DNA from: Canna indica
Taxonomy: Eukaryota; Streptophyta; Magnoliopsida; Zingiberales; Cannaceae
DNA length: 64,000 nucleotides
Assembly (NCBI GenBank): GCA_034359265.1
Contig: CP136895.1
Coordinates: 50,300,001-50,364,000 of the forward strand
Direction: 5' to 3'
Part shown: piece after piece, positions 12,244 to 23,416 of the stretch
Layout of the letters: every line of letters begins with the position of its first letter
How positions within the stretch are numbered: the first letter of the stretch is position 1
Position numbers and translations under genes: made by a program
Notes under the pieces: model-generated
Databases searched by the model: none
What the model saw: the letters and a program-made list of their open reading frames with translations, nothing else
What the model was told of the DNA's origin: nothing

Positions 12244-12693
12244 AAAAATTAAATTGTTAGAGAATAATAACTAAAATCAGAATCGTTTTTTTTATATAAT
12301 TCTCCTAAATATATTCTTCATTATTTACAACGTAACATTAATTTTATTAGTTTTTTATTCTTTACAAAAATAATTAAATTGATTTTTTTTCGTTTGGTAC
12401 AATTAATTTTTCATGTATTATACTAAACTAATCTTAGTTTTGTGAAAGATTCTTGTTCATTATTTTATTTTACTAAACAACATATTGAGTTATTTACATG
12501 TTATGATAATAACTGAGATGATGTTTTTATATCTTGCATCTATTAGTCTAAGCAATTTTGTTTGTGGGTTTACATATTCAAATTTATAATTGTGAATCAA
12601 AAATAGGAAAATGAATATAATAATAATAATAATATAAAAAATTATTTGGTTTGTAATTTTTAGAATTGTTATAAAAATTTTAAAAATCGATTT
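12244..12693. other. AT-rich intergenic sequence
   Basis: No coding frame, TIR or LTR recognised; very AT-rich with a short (ATA)n tract near 12620. It is likely the pre-insertion flank shared by the DnaJ promoter side and the next retroelement. Confidence 0.4.
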
Positions 12694-14003
12694 TGTTGGC
12701 CTAAGGTTTTCAACCTTGGTCTTGTTGGCCTAAGGTTTTCAACATTGGTCTTAATTTCGATTTTGATGATAACAAATATGAAACTAATGTTTGAGCAAAA
12801 AATATTTTTAGATTCCATATCGATTTGCGCACGATGTCCACGATCCGAAAAATTGTAGAAATCGAAAAAATCGAAAAGACGGAGGTCGATGCACCCTTAT
12901 TCTTCATGAAGATAGAGATCAAGTTTAGGGTGTCTAGAATCATTGTGTAATACTCTTTTATGATACAAGAATCCAAAAACTAAATCTAATACCCAATACT
13001 TGAACTGGAGAACGAACCTTGCTGAAACTACACTATGTGCATGTTTCGGCCGAAGGTTCGGTCGACCCTCCCCTTGATCGGAGTTCGACCGAAATGTATC
13101 GGTACATTCCAGTACCCATTCAGTCGAAGGTCGGTCGAAGGTTCAATAGACAGAATGGTCGATCGATCGATCGATTGCCGGACCAACGGCTCTAAAAAGA
13201 GCTATTTCAAACCGTTGAGCCCGACCACTCTGGTGATATCTGCCTATATAACACCCTTCCGAGCCTTCCTCTAGTGTTGTTGAATATTTTGAGCCATCAT
13301 TTGACACTCACAAGCTTTCATTAAGCTATTTCTTTGGTGAAACCCTAGCTTGAGCTTAGAAACCTTGATATTAGCTTTGAGCTTGCTTTGATTCATCTTT
13401 AAATCATCAAGAGGAACTAGGAACATCTTGTTTGATAGCCAAGTTTGTGTTGTTTAATATTTGCTCTCATTTACTTGTATATTTTGTGATTTATTATCTT
13501 ATATTTGGTTTGTTGACTGTGGTGGTAGCCTTGGTTATAAGGCATAAGCCCACCCTTGTAATATAAGATTAGAGTGTCCTCAGGTGATAGTTAGGTGGGA
13601 GAGTAATCTCGGTAGGAAGGCCGAGACTTCCAGGTGTGAAAGTGTCTTCGGTGTGAGGGCGGAGACTTATGGGTGTGGAAGTACCCTCGGTATGAGAGCG
13701 GAGACTTTTCGAGAAAAATTTCTCATTGTAAGGAACTCTTTATCTAATGGATTGCGAGTGAAATCCTAAGCGAGGTGCTTGGGTAGTGGAGTACGCATTG
13801 GGGCCGAACCATTATAAATCATTGTGTTAGCATTGATATTTTATTTGTGTTTAATTGCCTTATTTATTGCTTCTGCATTTAGTCTTTAAATTAAAGAATT
13901 ACCTAAGTAATCAAGAATTGATTAAAATCAGAATTTAGGTTAAAGATTTAGTTAACACACTATTCACCCCCCTATATTGTAGGCCATTCATCTTATATGT
14001 CTT
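12694..14003 (+). mobile_element. Copia LTR, first of two in tandem
   Basis: It starts TGTTGGCCTAAGGTTTTCAA, a sequence that recurs after 29 bp (12723). It continues cttaatttcgattttgatga and ends with the plant Copia LTR tail cactattcacccccctat and ccattcatcttata. It contains GATC-rich palindromic sequence (13160-13180) and three tandem units of about 42 bp (13600-13715). A third copy of the family lies on the minus strand at 43236-44418. Confidence 0.7.
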
Positions 14004-15041
14004 AATCTCGGTTTTCGTGATAACAAACTCGGAACTAATTTTTGAATGAGAAATAATTATAGGTTTCAAGTCAAGTAGTGTGTGACGTTTGCGATTGAAA
14101 AATTGGTGCATAATTGGAAAATTCAAGAAGGCCGTTCATCGACTCTCGGGAGACGGAGAAGACTTAGGTTTAGGTTTTTGGATATAGAATCAATGTAATA
14201 TTCTCAAAATGTATGTTGATGAAAAAATCAAAACCTAAAACCCAAAACTCGAACCTGAACCAAAGTTGTGCTAAAACTGCACAAAGTGTAGTTTTGTCGA
14301 ACACTCAATTGATCGAAGATCGGCCGAACTTCGGTCGAAATGTCCAACGACTCAAAAAATAGCTGATTCCAATGGTTGAACCCGAGCCTTACCTCCTTAT
14401 CTACCTATAAAACCTAGTTCATTGCCTTCCTACAGGTCCCTAATGTTCCTTGAGCTATCATTTTGTGACCTTCGATTGAGCCTTGTTCTTTCATTATTCA
14501 TCATCAAAGGCATAAAGATGAACTATGATATTTGTAGCTATAAGTATTTTATTGTTTGAATCGTTGCTCCATTTACTCGTGTATTCTATAGTTATTTGAA
14601 TGTTTTTAAAGCTAGTTATTGACCTAGGTTGTTTAGGTCAAGATTGAGTGGTTGCCTTGGTGTAAAGACATAAGTCCACATTTGTAAACTAGGTTTAGAG
14701 TGTCATTAATTAGAAAGTGAGGTGGGAAGTGTCTTTGGGGAGAATTGAAGATGAAGACTTTTTGGTTCCTCATTATAAGGAACTTGAAAACTTAGTAAAG
14801 TGTATGTTGAAATCCTAAGCGGAGTGCTTAGGTAGTAGAGTAGGCGGTATTGCCGAACCACTATAAATACTTGTATTAGCATTACTTTCGTGTGTTGCAC
14901 TTACTTATTATATTCGCTTCTGCACTTGGATAATTAATTGTCATTATCCTAATTATTAAAGAAGAAATAAAAATGGAAATTAGGCTTAAAATTATAGTAA
15001 CACATTATTCATCCCTCTCTAACGTGGTCATTCACTCCACA
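14004..15041 (+). mobile_element. Copia LTR, second of two in tandem
   Basis: It aligns by eye to the first LTR from the cttaatctcggttttcgtga region onward, sharing the block aaatcctaagcg(g)agtgcttagg and the motif gccgaaccactataaat. It ends attattcatccctctctaa ... cactccaca. It lacks the first 30 bp or so of the family's 5' terminus. It is followed directly by a primer-binding site, so it acts as the 5' LTR of the internal region. Confidence 0.65.
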
Positions 15042-15043
15042 AT

Positions 15044-15055
15044 TGGTATCAAAGA
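15044..15055 (+). promoter_or_regulatory. Primer-binding site of the Copia element
   Basis: TGGTATCAAAGA, a near match to the tRNA-iMet complement TGGTATCAGAGC, placed two bases after the LTR end. Confidence 0.7.
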
Positions 15056-16790
15056 AGGTTCATAGATTGAGATTTCACTGTCTTGTTTGCATTGAACTCC
15101 GATCCTAGAATGACACTAGAGTGTTTGATTTCTACGCCCCCTAAGTTTGATGAGTCCAATTTTGGTGCTTGGAAAAATAATATGTATGCTTTTTTGAAAA
15201 CACAAGACATTGATATTTGGTGCATGCTTAAATATGAATATGTTTCAACCCACCATTGACATTAATGCTTGGAATCAAGAGCAAGTTTGATTATTTGATT
15301 TGAATGCTAAAACAATGTATTATTTATATTTTTCATTTTCTAATGATATACTTTAAAAGGTTATGCATTGCTCATCCGCATTCGATATATGAGAAACATT
15401 AAATGTTTTATATGATTATGCGAAAACCGAGGAGTTGAGTACTTTTGATGAGAATGGTGATGACAATGGTCATCCCCCTATTACTAATGTGATTTTTGAT
15501 GTCCATAGCACATGTAGCCAAAGGGACACAAGTAAGAACTGGAAAAGAAAGCATAGGCCACGTCAAAGGTTTGCCTCATGGGTACCATGATGATATATAT
15601 TCACCTTCTTCTAGTCATATTCAAAATTTTGATGATAGTGATTCTAGTAGTTCTAAATCTCTTGACATGTCTTATGAAGAGAAGAACGTAGGAAATTATA
15701 TCACTTGCTCGTGAAAAGAAACAAAGAAAATAAAAGATTAAATAGGAAAATTCAAAGCTTAGTTGCTCATGAAAATTTAAAAAGAAACACTGTTTCATTA
15801 AATGGCAATTCTTGTGATGCTTTGAATCCTAAGATAAAGGATTTGAGAACAAAAATGAATCTTTGAAAAGTAAGTTGAAGTTTAGAAATGATGCTTTGAA
15901 AATAGATTTTAAAATTGAGAATGAGAATTAAAGAGTAGAAAATTCAAAAATTAAAAATAAAAATTGTTCGTTGAAATCTTAATTACATAATTTGCATAAT
16001 ACCGTGAATATTTTAAAATTGAGATTTTAAACTTAAGTAAGAAAGTAAGTAATTTATAAAATGTTTCATCTTTTAAGAAATTTGAAAAGAAAAATGCTTA
16101 TGCCAAGAATGCTTATGTTAGACATTCTACCTTTAAACCTCATGACCAAAAAATAATGAAAACAAGAAAAAAATTCATGATCATTGCTTTTGTTCTAGTA
16201 TTTATGGGCATGCGATTTATGATTGTGCATTTAAGAAAAATTCAAGTGTTGTTAAGACACTTTGACTTCCTAGGTCTATTAACCCCCAATGATTCAAAAT
16301 CATTTGGATATCAAAAGTTTCATGCTCTTTTGTAGGGGGAGCTACCACACAAAAGAAAGATAAAGTGTTAAAGTTGACCAAGAATTTCAATTGTGAATCA
16401 TCACATGATTGCAACTTTAAGCTACTTTGATGCCTATGGTAATGAAAATGACATCAAAAATGAATTTAAGGTTAGTTTTATGGATGGCTAAAGAAAAATA
16501 AAGAAAAATAAAAAATCTTGAAAAGTTGTCCAAAATGAGGTAAGAGTTTCATTTTTGCCGGACCGGTGAATTACATGAAAACATGTTCATTTTATGCTCA
16601 TGATTTGATTCACATGATTTTTTTTGAAATATCATAAGTAGGTAGAAAATTGATACTTAGACAATTTCATGATATATTGATATTCTTGAATGAAATTGTA
16701 CTATGTTGAAAACTATTTTAGAGATTTTATTTTAGGTCCAAACTTGAAACATATGTTTATATTTATTCATGATCTTAATCTTCCAACAGC
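15056..16790 (+). pseudogene. Copia internal region: gag remnant
   Basis: At about 15125-15230 the plus strand reads FYAPPKFDESNFGAWKNNMY and then FLKTQDIDIWCM, the plant Copia gag N-terminus (DUF4219/UBN2 type). At about 16170-16230 an eroded CCHC knuckle is visible (GHAIYDCAFKK). The middle is A-rich with many stops. No protease, integrase or RT can be read; the sequence joins the Gypsy fragment near 16790, so most of pol is missing. Confidence 0.65.
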
Positions 16791-17894
16791 TCCAACCTCC
16801 TCATCTGCCTCAGGTTCAATTCCTTCTAAGTAAGCAAGTACTGAAGACTCTTTTGGTCAGCATATATCTCATAGGCTTCCCCATATAAATAATGGTGCCA
16901 TAACTTCAATGCAAACACTATAGCCGCCAACTTCAAATCATGGGTTGGGTAGTTCTTCTCATGAGATTTTAACTACCTAGATGCATAAGCAATTAACCTA
17001 CCATGCTGCATCAAAACACAACCCAAACCCATCTTAGAAGCATCACAGTACACCATAAAACTTCCAGAACCTAACGGCAAGGCCAAAACTGGTGCCAAAG
17101 TCAAACGGTCATTGAGCTTCTTAAAGCTCTCCTCGCACTTGCTATCTCACTCAAACTTAACCTTCTTCTGAGTCAACCACATTAAAGGATTTGCAATTCT
17201 AGAAAAGTTTTCTACAAACTTTCTATAGTACCTTACCAAACCCAAGAAGCACCATCGGATATCAGCCACACAGGACGTCGGTCGTTCCCATCTCTGCACT
17301 ACCTCAATCTTCGCGGGGTCTACCCTCACCCCGTCCCTTGACACCACGTGTCCCAAGAACCCCACGCTACTCAGCCAAAAATATCACTTGGAGAATTTAA
17401 CAAATAACTGATGCTTCCTGAGGGTCACCAAAACTATCATCAGATGCTCACAGTGCTCAGCCTCACTCTGGGAGTAAACCAGGATATCATCAAGAAATAC
17501 AATGACAAACCTATCCAAAAACTCCTTGAACATTCGGTTCATCAAATCCATAAATGCGGTCGGTGCATTAGTCAGCTCGAAGGGCATAACCAAAAACTCA
17601 TAATGGCCATATCTCATCTTGAAGGCCGTCTTCTGAACATTCTGATCCTGGATCCTCAACTGGTGATACTATGACCTCAGGTCAATCTTAGAGAACCACT
17701 GTGCTCCCTACAACTGGTCAAAGTGATCATCAATCCTCGGGAGTGGGTAGTGGTTCTTGATCGTCACCTTATTTAATTGTCGGTAGTCAATACACATCTT
17801 CATGGATCCATCCTTTTTATCAAACAATACCGACGCCCCCCAGGGTGACATACTTGGGCGAATAAAACCCAGATCCATCAACTCCTGCAACTGA

Positions 17895-17902
17895 GCCTTA
17901 AG
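17895..17902. repeat. 8-bp target-site duplication, left
   Basis: GCCTTAAG, identical to 18900-18907 on the other side of the inserted element; 8 bp is the hAT signature. Confidence 0.95.
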
Positions 17903-18899
17903 TAGGGATGTCAACGGGGTGGGGCGGGTACGGGGGGTGCCTACCCATTACCTACTATCCGTTTATTCCCCGCGGGTATCAAAAATGAATACCCATTTAA
18001 TTACCCACGGGGGGACGGATGCCCACAAGTATTGGCGGGTACCCATTTAATTATCCTAAACCCTAAGTCAAGAAGAAATGGTAGTAGCCATCTACTGTCT
18101 TAAACCCTAAACCCTTAACATCTCTCTGAAACTAGAAAAGATTATGTTGATATGTTGCAGTTTTAATCTAATTCAAGATTATGTTGCAGATTGGGCAAAT
18201 CATTACTAGCGAGGTTGTGCAGATTGGGCGAATCAGAGGCTACTCGGGTGAATCCGACGTTGCTGGGCGAATCTAATACTTGGCCTCTCAAGGAAGCCGA
18301 CGCTGTGAATCTTGGGTGAAGTCGACGGCTGAAGCAGCGGGCGTCGAGCATTGCGCGTCAGGTGTCCGATTGTAGGGCGTCGGGCGATGGTTTTTACGAG
18401 TGAGAAGGCGAAGTGGGCGAAGCTTGGGCGAAGCCGGCATAGAAGGAGTGAAGGACTCGCCAGTGGAGAATGAGTGAAGGACTCGCTGGTGGAGAAGGAG
18501 TGATGGACTGGCCGGCGGTCGCTGGTGTGCGCAGCGGGAGTCGAGCATCGCGCGTCGGGTGTCGGGCGCCAGGTGAGTTTTGACGAGTGAGGAGTGAGGT
18601 ATGAGGAGGAGGTGTGCGGCGTGTTGGGTAGTAGTGGGGGTTGTGGAATTGATTTAGGTTAGAAACTTAGGGGTTTTTTTAAGTATATATACATGGGTAA
18701 TTATGTAATTTAATAAATTTCATGGGTAATGGGTACTCGCGGGTACGGGTACTATAATACCCGTACCCATCCTGTTTATTAAACGGGTAATAAAAATTAC
18801 TCGTGAAATACCCGCGAGTAGAAAACTACCCCCCATACCCATCATAAACGGGTAAATACCTGCGGGTACCCGCCTAAACGTGTTTTTTTGCCATCCCTA
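17903..18899. mobile_element. Non-autonomous hAT-type transposon (997 bp)
   Basis: The left end TAGGGATGTCAACGGGG and right end TTTGCCATCCCTA form short terminal inverted repeats, flanked by exact 8-bp duplications GCCTTAAG. Subterminal regions are full of CGGGTA/TACCCG motifs on both sides, typical of hAT transposase-binding arrays. The centre (18160-18620) is GC-rich with a repeated gcgaatc/gggcgaa theme and no transposase, so the element needs a transposase from elsewhere. Confidence 0.9.
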
Positions 18900-18907
18900 G
18901 CCTTAAG
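18900..18907. repeat. 8-bp target-site duplication, right
   Basis: GCCTTAAG, partner of 17895-17902. Confidence 0.95.
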
Positions 18908-19247
18908 CTCTCCCAACTCAGCTGGTGGCATACGATATGGGGGAATTGAGATCGACTTCACCCCCGACTGCAGATCAATGCAGAACTTAATCTCCCGAAC
19001 CGGTGGCAATCCCGAAAGCTCATCAGGAAAAATATCAGAGAACTCACTAATTACTGGTGTCTCCACTTTCCTAGCCGAACCTCCAACCTCCTCAGCCATA
19101 TATACAAAAGCTAGATATGACTAGCAACCACTGACAAGCAACTTCCGAACCTTGAGGGTTGAAATAACCCCGAAAGAATCTCCTCTACCTTCACCCTAGA
19201 AAATAAACGATGACATATCAGGCTTATTAAAAGTAACAGCCTTCGCC

Positions 19248-19611
19248 CTACAGTCCAGCGAGACATTCAAATTCTTTTGCCCTATTCTCTCGCACACTCC
19301 ATGGTAGATATTTCTCAACAATAGCTTCCCAAAACTCCTCCCATGCAGGGGGCGATGGATCAATCCACCTACAGGACCTCCAATAGTGGAACCATTCCTT
19401 AGTGGGTCCCCTCAACTGTAATCCCACCGAAGAGCAACCCAACAGCTCACATAACTCATGACTTTCATTCAGAAAGGTCGTCACCTCCATGTTAGAATTC
19501 ATACCCGTGAACTCCGGCGGCCTCAATCGGACAAAATCCAAATATGCGATGTTGCCCGTCACTGCCTCCCGTCTGTCTATCTCCCTGACAACTAGGGGCA
19601 CCAGCTCCGTA
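19248..19611 (-). pseudogene. Gypsy gag fragment
   Basis: The minus strand reads FVRLRPPEFTGMNSNMEVTT, then LRGPTKEWFHYWRSCRW, then WEEFWEAIVEKYLPWSVREN, the retrotransposon gag domain of plant Gypsy elements. It stops without a zinc knuckle or protease and is followed closely by the RT linker, so an internal deletion removed gag-C and protease. The upstream part is cut at about 19611 by an inserted LTR and resumes at about 22480. Confidence 0.75.
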
Positions 19612-19968
19612 TAATATCCTAAATATTTAAATTTATTATTTTTCCTCTTATGTGTGTTTGCCAGCTTAGCGGACTAGTTCGTCGTCAAGCCGAATCGACT
19701 CATGGTCCGGAGCGAGCTTGCGAGCTCGGGTAAGTAGGATATAAATTTATGAATTTTTAGGCTTGGGTAGTTGATATTATTTAATTTGATGTTGTGTGTA
19801 CATAATTGCTAATTATGTTCATATGGGTATTTAATTAATTGCTTGTGATTTGTTAGAATAAGTTTAATTAAATTAATTAAGTCTATTGGGTTAGCGGATT
19901 TGGTTTTGGTTTAAGATGGATGCGGGTTTTGGATTAAGGTGTTTAAGGGGTTAGGGTTGAGGTGGGAG

Positions 19969-19975
19969 TATAAAA
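19969..19975 (+). promoter_or_regulatory. TATA box of the long LTR
   Basis: TATAAAA within gggagTATAAAAcccc, at the switch from AT-rich to GC-rich sequence. It is the likely LTR core promoter. Confidence 0.5.
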
Positions 19976-21436
19976 CCCCCTCCTCATGGCTTGTGGCTTC
20001 TATTTTGGAGCCACCTAAAGAATTGAGAAAGGGAGCCAGCCGCCAAGCCAAACTAAGCTGCCAGCTCCCTTTCCCTCTTCCCCTTGGAGCCGCCGCCACC
20101 TCTGAGCCAAGCTGCCGCTTGAGCCAGCCCTTCCCCTCCTCCTCCTCTCTCTTCCTTCCATTTGGAGCCAAGCCGAGAGGAGCCAGCCGAGCCAGCCCCT
20201 CTCCTTCTCCTCTCTCTCCCTCTCTCCTAGCCGATGGCTTGGAGTGAGCCGCCGCCCCTCGGAGCCTCTTCTTGGGTTGAGCTGCCGGCCTTTTGAAGCC
20301 GGATTTGAGGGCCGTCATCTGGGATTTCTTCCTTAGTTCTTCTTCCAATTAAGGTGAGTGGTTTACCCTCTCTCTTCGGGATTTTAATCGGATTCTTGAA
20401 GTCGTTCTTGATGGCTCGGTATTTATGCCTTGTCCTTGGATTTTCTTCGAGTTCTTGCCATGTTTTGTTGAAGTTATGCTTGAGGAGACCCTAATCTCTC
20501 CTCTATGGGGCTCGGCAGCCCTAGGGTAACCCTAGGGGTGCTCGGCCAAGGGGGAAACCCCGGGTCACCCTCAAGGTGTTTGATGAAAAGCCAGAATGAG
20601 TTTCTTGATGTGCAAATCTTGATTTATTCTCCCAATTTGGTTTCTTAATTTGTGGATTGAATGCTTAGGATTAAATATGTGATTTTGGGTAGATATCATG
20701 CGGTAGGATTAAGATCTTGATACTGATGCCTTAGGGGTTCTTGAGAAGGGGGTTCTTAATCTTAATGCTTGACTCTTGATTTGAGTGTATGAGTTTTTGT
20801 TAATCTTAATAAAAATCATGATTTTTGAGAATTAATTCTTGAGATTTGAATTCTGTCCTAATGATAATTTAGGGGTTTATTTCTGTTAATTTCGGAATTA
20901 ATTCTATAAGTATGCTGAAATTGCATGTTGCTGGAATTGTATGCTGAGATGATGAATCTGTGTTGATTTTAATTTGTTTGCTGTGATGTGTGTATATGTG
21001 TGAATATAGTCGTGTAACCTATCGTTTCGACCAGAAAATATAGTTTGGAAAGATAGGACACACTTTGGAGACTAGATTCTGGTTAGAGAGAGTAGTTCTG
21101 GGCAGAACAGTAACCTAAAACAAAATCCTAATTGAGATGATCTAAATTTTAATTATATAATTAAAATTGGGTTAAGGGTGAGCATAATCTGCTATGAACC
21201 AACTTATAAGGTATTTATGAAATAAAACTACACGAGTTCATGACATTACGGGCCTAAGGGATAGGGTTCGGGTTGGCGTGTTGAGACGCTTCATAATGAG
21301 GACACCCCTAGGACACCGTAGGAGAATCTTGACTTAGGTCTTGATGCACCATATCCTTGAGCATGGCGGAGTGTCTCAATTAGGAGTTGGGTTACGGGCT
21401 ACGCCCGGGTGTTTGGACGCCAAATTCTCAACCTGC

Positions 21437-21760
21437 AGAACAAGTTCGGAGGGCCTTTCCCAATTATTCTGGTTCAGCCTCGTGGAATAAGTTCAGAGGG
21501 CCTACCCGATTATCCCCGAGGTGGTGTTAAGAAATAAGTTCAGAGGGTCTTTTCCGATTATTCCTATGATATCCTTTAGGAGTAAGTTCGGAGGGCATTT
21601 CCCGATTACTCCTATGATATCTTAAAGGGGCAAGTTTGGATGGGCGAATCCCGATTGTCCCTACGCGTCTCGTCGAGCAAGTTCAGAGGGTCTTTCTCGA
21701 TTGCTCCCGAGTTTCCGTATACTAGGATAAGTTCGGAGGGCCTTCCCGATTATCCTAGTA
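21437..21760 (+). repeat. Array of seven tandem stem-loops with co-varying stems
   Basis: Seven units (21437, 21484, 21531, 21579, 21627, 21675, 21721) share a core AAGTTCgGAGGG...CCCGATT. Outer arms differ between units but mostly stay complementary: TAGGAGTAA/TTACTCCTA (9 of 9), ACTAGGATAA/TTATCCTAGT (10 of 10, 11 with the next pair), GAGCAA/TTGCTC (6 of 6), GGGGCAA/TTGTCCC (one G-U pair). The other three have one mismatch each. An inner TCGG/CCGA pairing is present in the best units. Spacing is 46-48 bp. Confidence 0.85.
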
Positions 21761-21762
21761 TG

Positions 21763-21865
21763 TGTTGTTGCCTTCGGGCATGGTGGGCTTCGGCCCGATG
21801 CACTTCTTTAGTATATGCTGTTGCCTTCGGGCGTTGTGGGCTTCGGCCTGATGCACTTCTTGGAG
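21763..21865 (+). repeat. Two tandem units, each with two UUCG-tetraloop hairpins
   Basis: Unit 1 has TGCC-TTCG-GGCA and GGGC-TTCG-GCCC; unit 2, about 58 bp later, has GCC-TTCG-GGC and GGC-TTCG-GCC, each unit followed by tgatgcacttct or cgatgcacttct. C(UUCG)G is an exceptionally stable RNA tetraloop. The units follow the stem-loop array directly. Confidence 0.75.
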
Positions 21866-22612
21866 GGTTAGATGCCTTGGGCATAGGTGGCCTGTTGGCC
21901 TGTTGGCCTGGTAGCCAGTCACACTTTTGTGACATTGTATCTTTAGAGATAGATTTTATTCTTGTTATCTCTGTGTTTTTATTTGTGAAGGTTGGTAAAA
22001 TCGCTCGCTGAGTTCTTTGAACTCACCCATCGTCGTTTGATTTCTATTTTGCAGAGCCTGACCGATGAGGTGGGCCGGAGCACTTGGCGCAGCTGGGGCA
22101 GTGGAGCCGCATGATCTTATAATAGCCCTAGTTAGGGTCGTAGTCGAGTCATTTGGTAGTAGTCATGCACTTGTATTAGCTTAATTTGGAGTTGTAGCCC
22201 TGAGGGCATTTATGTCATTTATTTTAGGTTTTATTGTATCTAAAATTTTGAATTGTTGAACTTAACTGTTATTTCCACACTTTACGTTTCGTCGAGCTTC
22301 TTGAAATAAAACTACGTTTTGGTTTGCTTTTCAATTGAAATAAAGCTTGTTATTTCTTTCGCTATATTTACTTGTTGAGTTGGCATGTGCATGATTTAGG
22401 CTGCGGGGTATAGGCACGTATATCTTGGCCGGTCACGTGACCCTGAGTTTAATAACTTCAACAATGAATGATTAGAATGCTATATGTACCGCCGCTGGTG
22501 CAAAGGCTCAGTCCCCCAATCTTGTGACTAGAACACATTGTATGCTAACATGCTAGCAATGCCCCATATAGTACCCAAAGTCCTATAATTGAAGTCAGAA
22601 CCTAAACCAAAT

Positions 22613-22624
22613 GATCTGATACCA
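22613..22624 (-). promoter_or_regulatory. Primer-binding site of the minus-strand Gypsy element
   Basis: The minus strand reads TGGTATCAGATC, close to the tRNA-iMet complement, three bases from an LTR end (TGTCACGCC on the plus strand at 22628). It fixes the element's orientation. Confidence 0.75.
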
Positions 22625-23416
22625 TCTTGTCACGCCTCAAAACTAGAGCAATGTGATCAGCGAGGGTACATGACCATACCCCGAAGCCTAACTCAGATAT
22701 CACAAAACCACATAAACAATCCACAACTAATAAAATACCAATAGCCCAAAAGAATAATGTAAACTAAACAACTTCAATCCACTTTGTAAGAAAATGCGAA
22801 AACATGAACATCCATACCAAAAGTAAATTAAAGAATGTCTGAAACAAGAAATAGAATAAAGAAACTTGTAAAATTCAACTACAAGACTCTATCTGACCTC
22901 AGACCCCAACCCCAACTCTAACTCTGACATGTCACGAGATCTGTCTTGAACCTGCTGCTCCCAGTCACGCTACCTAGTACTTCAATATCTCTATTGATTC
23001 TGACCTGGTGCTACAAGAAAAAAAAATAAAACAGTAAGTCCACATTGGACTTAGTGAGTGGCTCGATCCTGAGCCTTCCACGGTCCACAGATATATACTT
23101 ACAAACTGATAACAATACCGTAAAAAATATCCAAAGAGAATATAGTTAGCCAACATTAAAGTCTAGAGAACAATTCTCAATACAAGAAATAAATAACTAT
23201 TTTAATGCCAACCCAGTCCAAGCCATAACTAAGTAATATAGGAAGGAAACCATATATCAACACAAGCATGCATCCAAGCAATACGAGTCGGTCACTAGGT
23301 CATGCCTAGTGAGCTTCCCACCCATGGTTCCTAAGCTAGGCATGCCCTCTAGCCTCAGTAACCCTAGTTTGGTTGGGAAAACCCTCCTACCAGTACCACT
23401 TCGGGTCTGTTGTCAG

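Larger units (their letters stand above)
16791..19124 (-). pseudogene. Gypsy pol fragment (RT and RT-RNase H connection), interrupted
   Basis: Minus-strand Gypsy reverse transcriptase. The linker (19099-18908) reads FSDIFPDELSGLPPVREI. The RT continues after an inserted element: [17 protein letters not shown] and [20 protein letters not shown] (17860-17708), then the catalytic box [15 protein letters not shown] (17659-17384), then GFLGHVVSRDGV and VRYYRKFVENFSRIA (17365-17147), and RNase H-like sequence to about 16791. Several stops and shifts are present. Integrase is missing. A 997-bp hAT-type element sits inside the coding sequence at 17903-18899. Confidence 0.9.
19612..22480 (+). mobile_element. 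Long Gypsy-type LTR (solo LTR or fragment), inserted in the Gypsy element
   Basis: About 2.9 kb of non-coding sequence separates the gag fragment from the same element's primer-binding site. It has a TATA box (TATAAAA, 19969-19975) followed by a C/T-rich, GC-rich leader (19980-20350), as in long Tekay/Del-type LTRs. The downstream part has an array of stem-loops (21437-21760) and four UUCG-type hairpins (21763-21860). I do not see a clean TG...CA pair or 5-bp duplication, so both ends are approximate. No pol is attached. Confidence 0.55.

Noticed and set aside
15043..15056. TGGTATCAAAG as part of a tRNA gene
   Set aside because: It is only the primer-site complement next to an LTR; no cloverleaf surrounds it. 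The same holds at 22613, 30961 and 63843.
19911..20348. Opposite-strand frames of 102-145 codons in the GC-rich LTR leader
   Set aside because: Low-complexity Ser/Pro or Glu/Gly/Arg composition in a transcribed non-coding leader; no domain.
21437..21760. CRISPR-like array
   Set aside because: Units are regularly spaced, but the genome is eukaryotic, the variable parts pair with each other, and there are no unique spacers or cas genes.
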